DNA from: Amphibacillus cookii
Lineage (GTDB): Bacteria > Bacillota > Bacilli > Bacillales > Amphibacillaceae
Direction of reading: 5' to 3'
DNA length: 64,000 nt
Assembly (NCBI RefSeq): GCF_016908375.1
Contig: NZ_JAFBDS010000009.1
Span: forward strand, 1 to 64,000
The notes below the pieces were generated by a model. The model worked only from the letters and a program-made list of their open reading frames with translations. It was not told the origin of the DNA and did no database searches. Shown here in pieces: positions 63,858 to 64,000 of this stretch. Each line of letters starts with the position of its first letter. Position 1 is the first letter of the stretch. A program made the translations under genes and the position numbers.

Positions 63858-64000
63858 ATAATCGCTAATCCTGTTGTGAAAATAGAGCCGATCATTGCTA
63901 TAATCATAAGGTAAACAATCATCTTGTTGCGACGTTCACGCTTTGAAGGTTTACGTGATTTCTGATTTTGATCTTGCTTTTGTTTTTTTGTTTTAGCCAT
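63851..64000 (-). CDS. Small basic membrane protein, Prli42/DUF4044-like
   Basis: 49 residues, start ATG at the very end of the window (64000) and stop TAA at 63851-63853. A lysine/arginine-rich N-terminus (MAKTKKQKQDQNQKSRKPSK) is followed by one membrane helix (about 27-49, MIVYLMIIAMIGSIFTTGLA). The helix resembles the stressosome-associated mini-protein Prli42, though the basic tail is longer. The stop codon is made of Repeat I bases, so the reading frame ends at the element junction. Ribosome site lies outside the window. Confidence 0.6.
   Translation of the reverse strand: MAKTKKQKQDQNQKSRKPSKRERRNKMIVYLMIIAMIGSIFTTGLAIIL

Overview
The window is a chromosomal stretch of a low-GC, endospore-forming member of the Bacillaceae. 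The evidence is gene content (spo0A, spoIVB, the whole spoIIIA operon, a SpoVAF/GerA-family protein), Bacillus-type ribosome binding sites, and gene order. Read left to right, the window follows the Bacillus subtilis segment from yqfY (ispG) through sodA, pbpA, glcK, comG, mntR, efp, spoIIIA, accBC, nusB, dxs, recN, spo0A and bkd to yqjA, with local losses and insertions. The OLE RNA/oapA pair and the AT-rich composition suggest a halophilic, alkaliphilic or anaerobic lineage such as Amphibacillus, Halolactibacillus or Gracilibacillus. That placement is inference.

Layout. 0-10 kb: ispG, a YqfZ-like LysM protein, an NfeD-like membrane protein, a Na/Pi symporter behind PhoP-box-like repeats, six tRNA genes (Asn, Met, His, Ile2/Met, Ser, Phe), a DksA/TraR-type protein, sodA and pbpA. 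10-18 kb: rpmG (zinc-free L33), a 5-formyl-THF cyclo-ligase, a SpoVAF-like protein, a yqgQ gene broken by an in-frame TGA, glcK, an LTA synthase-family gene and yqgX. 18-22 kb: the comGA-GG pseudopilus operon on the minus strand. 22-31 kb: aroK, yqzE, yqhG/yqhH, a rhodanese, mntR, patatin-like yqhO, yqhP, yqhR, a Xaa-Pro peptidase and efp. The gcvT-gcvPA-gcvPB and lipM genes found here in B. subtilis are missing. 31-37 kb: spoIIIAA-AH behind a SigE-type promoter. 37-50 kb: accBC, yqhY, nusB, folD, xseAB, ispA, OLE RNA, oapA, dxs, tlyA, ahrC and recN. 50-64 kb: spoIVB, spo0A, a LysM-CAP protein, aspartokinase, lpdV-bkdAA-bkdAB-bkdB, a chemoreceptor with a SigD-type promoter, a YqjA-like protein and a small Prli42-like protein cut by the window edge region.

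Two things stand out. First, the roughly 600-nt OLE RNA with its membrane partner OapA sits between ispA and dxs. It is a known but still poorly understood ribonucleoprotein system. Second, at least eight copies of a modular interspersed element (here 'Repeat I') occupy the intergenic regions. Each has a head hairpin, a variable number of small hairpin modules, and a tail hairpin. Paired base changes between copies preserve the stems. In three places the element end supplies the stop codon of the neighbouring gene, and one copy exactly fills the gap between spoIIIAE and spoIIIAF. A second, unrelated repeat ('Repeat II') is also present and is interrupted by Repeat I modules in one copy.
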